From: Pseudoduganella violaceinigra DSM 15887
GTDB lineage: Bacteria > Pseudomonadota > Gammaproteobacteria > Burkholderiales > Burkholderiaceae_D
Assembly (NCBI RefSeq): GCF_000425385.1
Contig: NZ_AUDI01000019.1
Span: 1 to 64,000 of the forward strand
DNA length: 64,000 bases
Direction of reading: 5' to 3'
A program made the position numbers and the translations under genes. The notes under the pieces are model-generated. The model saw only the letters and a program-made list of their open reading frames with translations, did not search any database and had not been told where the DNA came from. Below, piece after piece: positions 60,831 to 64,000 of this stretch. The first letter of the stretch is position 1. The number at the start of each line of letters is the position of its first letter.

Positions 60831-62132
60831 ATGTCTTCCGACGACGAGAACGGCAGCGCCGCCTGCCAAAGGATCGAAGACTTCATTTTCGTGCGCGAGC
60901 TGAATGAAGTCTTCCTGCTGCTCGACCACATCTCCGGACGCTGGGACAAGAGCTTCTACAACTTTCACAACCACGACGATGGCGAGCCGCACATCGACGA
61001 ATTATGCGCCATCGGGCTGACGCCGCCCGACAACGACCAGCAGCGCGTGGCGCAGGCGGTCAAGGTGCTGTGCGCCAAAGACCGGCTGAATGCCGTGGCG
61101 CGCCCGGCCACCGGACTGACCATCGCCTTTACCCTGCTGGTGGTGGGGGAGGACAACCAGCGCGATTGGCGCAACTGGCTGCGTTCGGCGGTGCTGCGCG
61201 GAGCAGGGCATGGCCAGGCGCGGGCGGGGCATTTCGACAAGCCTACGCGCCTGACGCTGGCGCGCTATGCCTTTCCCGGCCTGGTGAAGGCGGCCGACCG
61301 TTTCAACCGGCGCGTATTCCGCATCGTGGTCCTGCTGCTCATCGGCCTGGTGCTGACTTGTCTGACGTCCTGGCACATCACCGGTGGCAATGCGATGTTG
61401 CAGCACCTCGATACTCTGCTGGCGCAGCAGGTGGCATTGTCCAAATCGATCGACGACGCCGAGATCAAGCATGCCGTCAACGTCGCGGCGCCTCCGGTGC
61501 AGTTTTGCAGCGAGGTCGACAAGGCGGGGCAGGTGCGCTTCCGCAGCACAGAGGAATATCAGCTCTGCACCCGGCGCCGCGTCTTGTCGGAGCAGGTGGG
61601 GATTGTCCGCCTGAATCTTGGCGATTGGCTGGCGCCCTGGCGCACTTGCTACGGCAAGGTGGCGGGCCTGTTCGGGCGCAGTCCGGACGCGCTGGCGGCT
61701 CAGGTCGAAACCTCGTCTGCGGGGCGCGAACGCTACCTGCGCGGCACCACGGAGGAGCAGGCGCGCGTGGTGACGCTGGTGGTGGGAACGGCCGTGCTGC
61801 CCCTATGCTATGGCATTCTCGGCGCCGGCGCGGCGGTGGTGCGGGGCTTGTGGGCGAAGATGCGCGAAAGCCTGCTCTCGCCACGCGACTATACCCTGGC
61901 CCTGCTGCAGCTGGCGCTGGGCGCCACCATCGGCGCCTGCATTGCCCTGTTCATCAATCCGTCCGGCCAGACGCCTGGCAGCGAAATCGGCCTGCTGGGA
62001 AACTGGGCGCTCAGCACGTCAGCGCTTTCCTTCATCGCAGGATTCGGGGTGGAGGGCGTGTTCGTGGCGCTGGAAAGCTTGGTGCGAAGGGTGTTCAATA
62101 TTTCCGACCCGGCGCGCAGGCCGGCCGACTAG
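60831..62132 (+). CDS. Inner-membrane protein of unknown function
   Basis: 433 residues with a strong GGGGAGG site. A soluble N-terminal part (1-160) is followed by a helix (IVVLLLIGLVLTCLTSW), a loop of about 120 residues with paired cysteines (FCSEVDKAG and YQLCTRRR, also a WRTCYGK), and three further helices, the last two separated by PSGQTPGSEIGLLGNW. The N-terminus resembles no family I know. It ends with a four-base overlap against the convergent zinc-ribbon gene. A role with it is possible but not shown. Confidence 0.65.
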   Translation: MSSDDENGSAACQRIEDFIFVRELNEVFLLLDHISGRWDKSFYNFHNHDDGEPHIDELCAIGLTPPDNDQQRVAQAVKVLCAKDRLNAVARPATGLTIAFTLLVVGEDNQRDWRNWLRSAVLRGAGHGQARAGHFDKPTRLTLARYAFPGLVKAADRFNRRVFRIVVLLLIGLVLTCLTSWHITGGNAMLQHLDTLLAQQVALSKSIDDAEIKHAVNVAAPPVQFCSEVDKAGQVRFRSTEEYQLCTRRRVLSEQVGIVRLNLGDWLAPWRTCYGKVAGLFGRSPDALAAQVETSSAGRERYLRGTTEEQARVVTLVVGTAVLPLCYGILGAGAAVVRGLWAKMRESLLSPRDYTLALLQLALGATIGACIALFINPSGQTPGSEIGLLGNWALSTSALSFIAGFGVEGVFVALESLVRRVFNISDPARRPAD

Positions 62133-63487
62133 CGCGCATCCAATACTTCGATGATGTGAAAGCCGTCCTCGGCCAGCATGGGCGGGCTGATCTCATGGAC
62201 AGGCAGGCAGAAGGCCGCGCGCTCCACGGCGGCCAGGGTTGCGCCGCGGCGGAAGAAATCGGATGGCATGCTGGCCGGCGTCGCGGTGGGGACGCCGTAG
62301 CGCTCCTGGAGCATGTCGAACGCGCCGCTATTGAGCCATTCGATGCGTATGGAAGCGGCGCCCGCGTAAGCCGCCTGCATTTCGCTGTAGGTGGCCATCC
62401 CCGTATTCGTCCCCGGCCTGCCCGGCACGATCAGCAACTGGCGCACCAGCGCTTCGCGGCGTACCGCCGAATTCGGGTCGCAGCGCATGGCAGCTTCGCG
62501 AAAGCGTGGAAAGTAGGACGCGAAAGGGGCCGCTTGCGCTGCCGGCTCGCCGCGCCTCGGTGGGCGATGCTGGGCCAGGAAACTCATGATGCACAGGGCG
62601 GCGATCAGCAGGCCCACCGACATCTTGAATTCGAAATTCGTCCTCCATTGACCGTGCCGGCCTTCCGCATAAGTATTCATGGCGAGCTGCATGGCCAGCG
62701 CATTGGCGGCACTGGCAGCGGCTTCCTGGCGCTTGCGGTGCGCCCGGTCGGCCGATTGCGCCAACTCCGATGCGTTCGCCGCCGCCGCCGCGGCATCGCC
62801 GGTATCGTGGCGCAGCACCGGCGCATGGCAATGCGGGCAGTAGATGTCGCGCGACTGGTCGATCGCGCCGCCGCAGGCATGGCATTTGTGCTGGTCGACC
62901 GCCGTCGACGCCGGCGGGCGCTGTTCATCGTGGCGGTCGATGGCCATGGCCAGCCGGGTCGGGTCGATGACCTCGATGGCGGATTTGCAGGCCGGGCATG
63001 CGTCGATGGGCCGGTCGGGCAGGGGATAGCCGCAATCGGCGCAGTAGAGCTTCTTGCCCGCTTCCAGCAGGGAGCGGATATCGGCCCAAGCCAGGGGCCG
63101 GACAAATCCTTTTTCGGCCAGGTAGAGAATGTAGGTTTGGTAATAGCCGTGCCCCGCCGGGCATTCCAGCTGAGTGGTGCGCCCGAAGCGGGTGCGGTTG
63201 GCCACGGTTTTCAGCGCGGCGCGGCATACCGGGCAGGTTTGAACGCTTGACAGCGAGACCGCTTGCGCGTGCTCCCCGCTGGCCTGCATGGCGAAATGGA
63301 TTTCGCGCACGAATTCGGCGATGCCCGGCCCCGCCAGGCGCACCGATTCGGTGTCGTCGAACCACACCAGGCAGCAGTGGGGACAGGTATCGATCTCCAC
63401 CCGCCGCTGGTAGTGGCCGGACAAATCGAGCACCCGCATGGGGCGCTCGCAGTTGCTGCAATGGCGTTCAGATGGCGTCAAGGGCAT
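62129..63487 (-). CDS. Zinc-ribbon membrane protein with parvulin-like C-terminus
   Basis: 452 residues. At least four zinc ribbons or knuckles: CSNC at 10-13 with CPHC at about 35; CPVC with CPAG; CADC with CPAC; CHAC with CPHC, at intervals up to about residue 225. One membrane helix follows (MSVGLLIAALCIMSFLAQ), and the C-terminus contains LLIVPGRPGTNTGMATYS and EDGFHIIEVLDAR, which looks like the last strand of a peptidyl-prolyl isomerase of the parvulin type. Its active-site residues could not be located. Overlaps the PLP-enzyme gene by 20 bp at its start. Confidence 0.65.
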   Translation of the reverse strand: MPLTPSERHCSNCERPMRVLDLSGHYQRRVEIDTCPHCCLVWFDDTESVRLAGPGIAEFVREIHFAMQASGEHAQAVSLSSVQTCPVCRAALKTVANRTRFGRTTQLECPAGHGYYQTYILYLAEKGFVRPLAWADIRSLLEAGKKLYCADCGYPLPDRPIDACPACKSAIEVIDPTRLAMAIDRHDEQRPPASTAVDQHKCHACGGAIDQSRDIYCPHCHAPVLRHDTGDAAAAAANASELAQSADRAHRKRQEAAASAANALAMQLAMNTYAEGRHGQWRTNFEFKMSVGLLIAALCIMSFLAQHRPPRRGEPAAQAAPFASYFPRFREAAMRCDPNSAVRREALVRQLLIVPGRPGTNTGMATYSEMQAAYAGAASIRIEWLNSGAFDMLQERYGVPTATPASMPSDFFRRGATLAAVERAAFCLPVHEISPPMLAEDGFHIIEVLDAR

Positions 63488-64000
63488 TGCGCAGGTCTTG
63501 GCGCAGGTCCTCGATATCTTCGATGCCGACGGACAGGCGGATCAAGCCGTCGCCGATGCCCAGCGCAGCGCGCTGCGCCGGCGGGATGGATGCATGGGTC
63601 ATCAGGGCCGGATGCTCGATCAGCGACTCCACCCCGCCCAGGCTTTCGGCCAGGGCGAACACTTCGCAGCGTTCGAGGAAGCGGCGGGCGCCGGCCAGGT
63701 CCGTGTCAAGGTCGATCGATATGATGCCGCCGAAGCCGTCCATCTGGGCCTTGGCCAGCGTGTGCTGGGGATGCGACTCCAGGCCCGGATAGAACACCTT
63801 CTTCACCTTCGGCTCGCGCTCCAGCCAGCGCGCCAGTTCCAGGGCGCTCTTGCAGTGGCGCTCCATGCGGATCGCCAGCGTCTTCACGCCGCGCAGGGCC
63901 AGGAAGGCATCGAACGGACCGGCGATGGCGCCCACGGAATTCTGCAGGAAGGCCAGTTGCTCGCGCCATGCCGACTGGCGCTCTTCGCCGCCGACTACGG
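63468..64000 (-). CDS. Cystathionine gamma-synthase/beta-lyase-type PLP enzyme (C-terminal part)
   Basis: The frame enters from the right edge and runs to the stop at 63468. Visible: QLAFLQNSVGAIAGPFDAFLALRGVKT, then LAIRMERHC, VFYPGLESHPQHTLAKAQM and LGGVESLIEHPALMTHAS, followed by LIRLSVGIEDIEDLRQDL. These are the C-terminal half of Cys/Met metabolism PLP-dependent enzymes (MetB/MetC/CGL). The PLP lysine region is beyond the window, so the exact member cannot be chosen. The neighbouring zinc-ribbon gene starts 20 bp inside its end. Confidence 0.9.
   Translation of the reverse strand, partial: VVGGEERQSAWREQLAFLQNSVGAIAGPFDAFLALRGVKTLAIRMERHCKSALELARWLEREPKVKKVFYPGLESHPQHTLAKAQMDGFGGIISIDLDTDLAGARRFLERCEVFALAESLGGVESLIEHPALMTHASIPPAQRAALGIGDGLIRLSVGIEDIEDLRQDLRNALDAI

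Overview
The window looks like chromosomal DNA from a high-GC betaproteobacterium of the Oxalobacteraceae (Massilia / Telluria / Duganella group). This is inferred from protein content: two PEP-CTERM exported proteins, WXXGXW-repeat proteins, two TonB-dependent receptors, a short H-NS-type nucleoid protein, a CheW/chemoreceptor pair and strongly GC-biased third codon positions. No rRNA was seen, so the genus is not certain.

Layout. 1-2.4 kb is an AT-richer scar: the end of an IS5-family transposase, two orphan toxin-tip/immunity modules (a YwqJ-type deaminase tip with SUKH-3 immunity, then an unrecognised pair) and a decayed IS66 transposase. 2.4-15.9 kb is mostly ordinary: PEP-CTERM protein, a gene-poor kilobase, psd, a TonB receptor, H-NS, a LON-domain protein, PaiB-like protein, DMT exporter, erythromycin-esterase homologue, DUF1294, trpS, WXXGXW protein, CocE-type hydrolase and DUF4337. 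15.9-20.6 kb is accessory: a decapitated receiver gene, unknown membrane and helical proteins, and a flavin monooxygenase preceded by about 170 nt of stacked hairpins. 20.6-28.5 kb holds a nucleotidyltransferase, a compact HD / MFS / solute-binding / DMT operon, cheW-MCP, RNase H and a second WXXGXW protein.

28.7-36.1 kb carries a possible signalling module: a double zinc-ribbon SPFH protein, a SHOCT-Ser/Thr kinase-coiled-coil-FGE-like protein, OsmC and pirin genes, and a convergent FHA protein. 36.2-39.3 kb has a glycine-zipper protein, an M28 peptidase, a perfect 82-bp palindrome and a metallo-beta-lactamase-fold hydrolase. 39.4-45.7 kb is a copper-type cluster (TonB receptor, His/Cys-rich protein, TolC-like lipoprotein, Tat-exported multicopper oxidase) followed by a ClC channel. 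45.7-51.7 kb, on the minus strand, has DUF72, a PEP-CTERM protein and a four-gene NitT/TauT-like ABC transporter operon without a visible binding protein.

52.0-57.2 kb is the most intriguing part: the five-gene STM4015-STM4014-STM4013-STM4012-STM4011 cluster (leucine-rich-repeat protein, ATP-grasp-like protein, alkaline-phosphatase-superfamily hydrolase and two radical SAM enzymes). Its genes overlap end to start, so they are probably made together. The families are conserved but, to my knowledge, have no established function. The cluster ends beside an integrase remnant and a tRNA-Leu gene, a classic island boundary. 57.7-64 kb has a ParB-like/acylase pair, an unknown membrane protein convergent with a zinc-ribbon/parvulin-like protein, and a trans-sulfuration PLP enzyme cut by the window edge. 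All calls come from reading the sequence; no database search was run.
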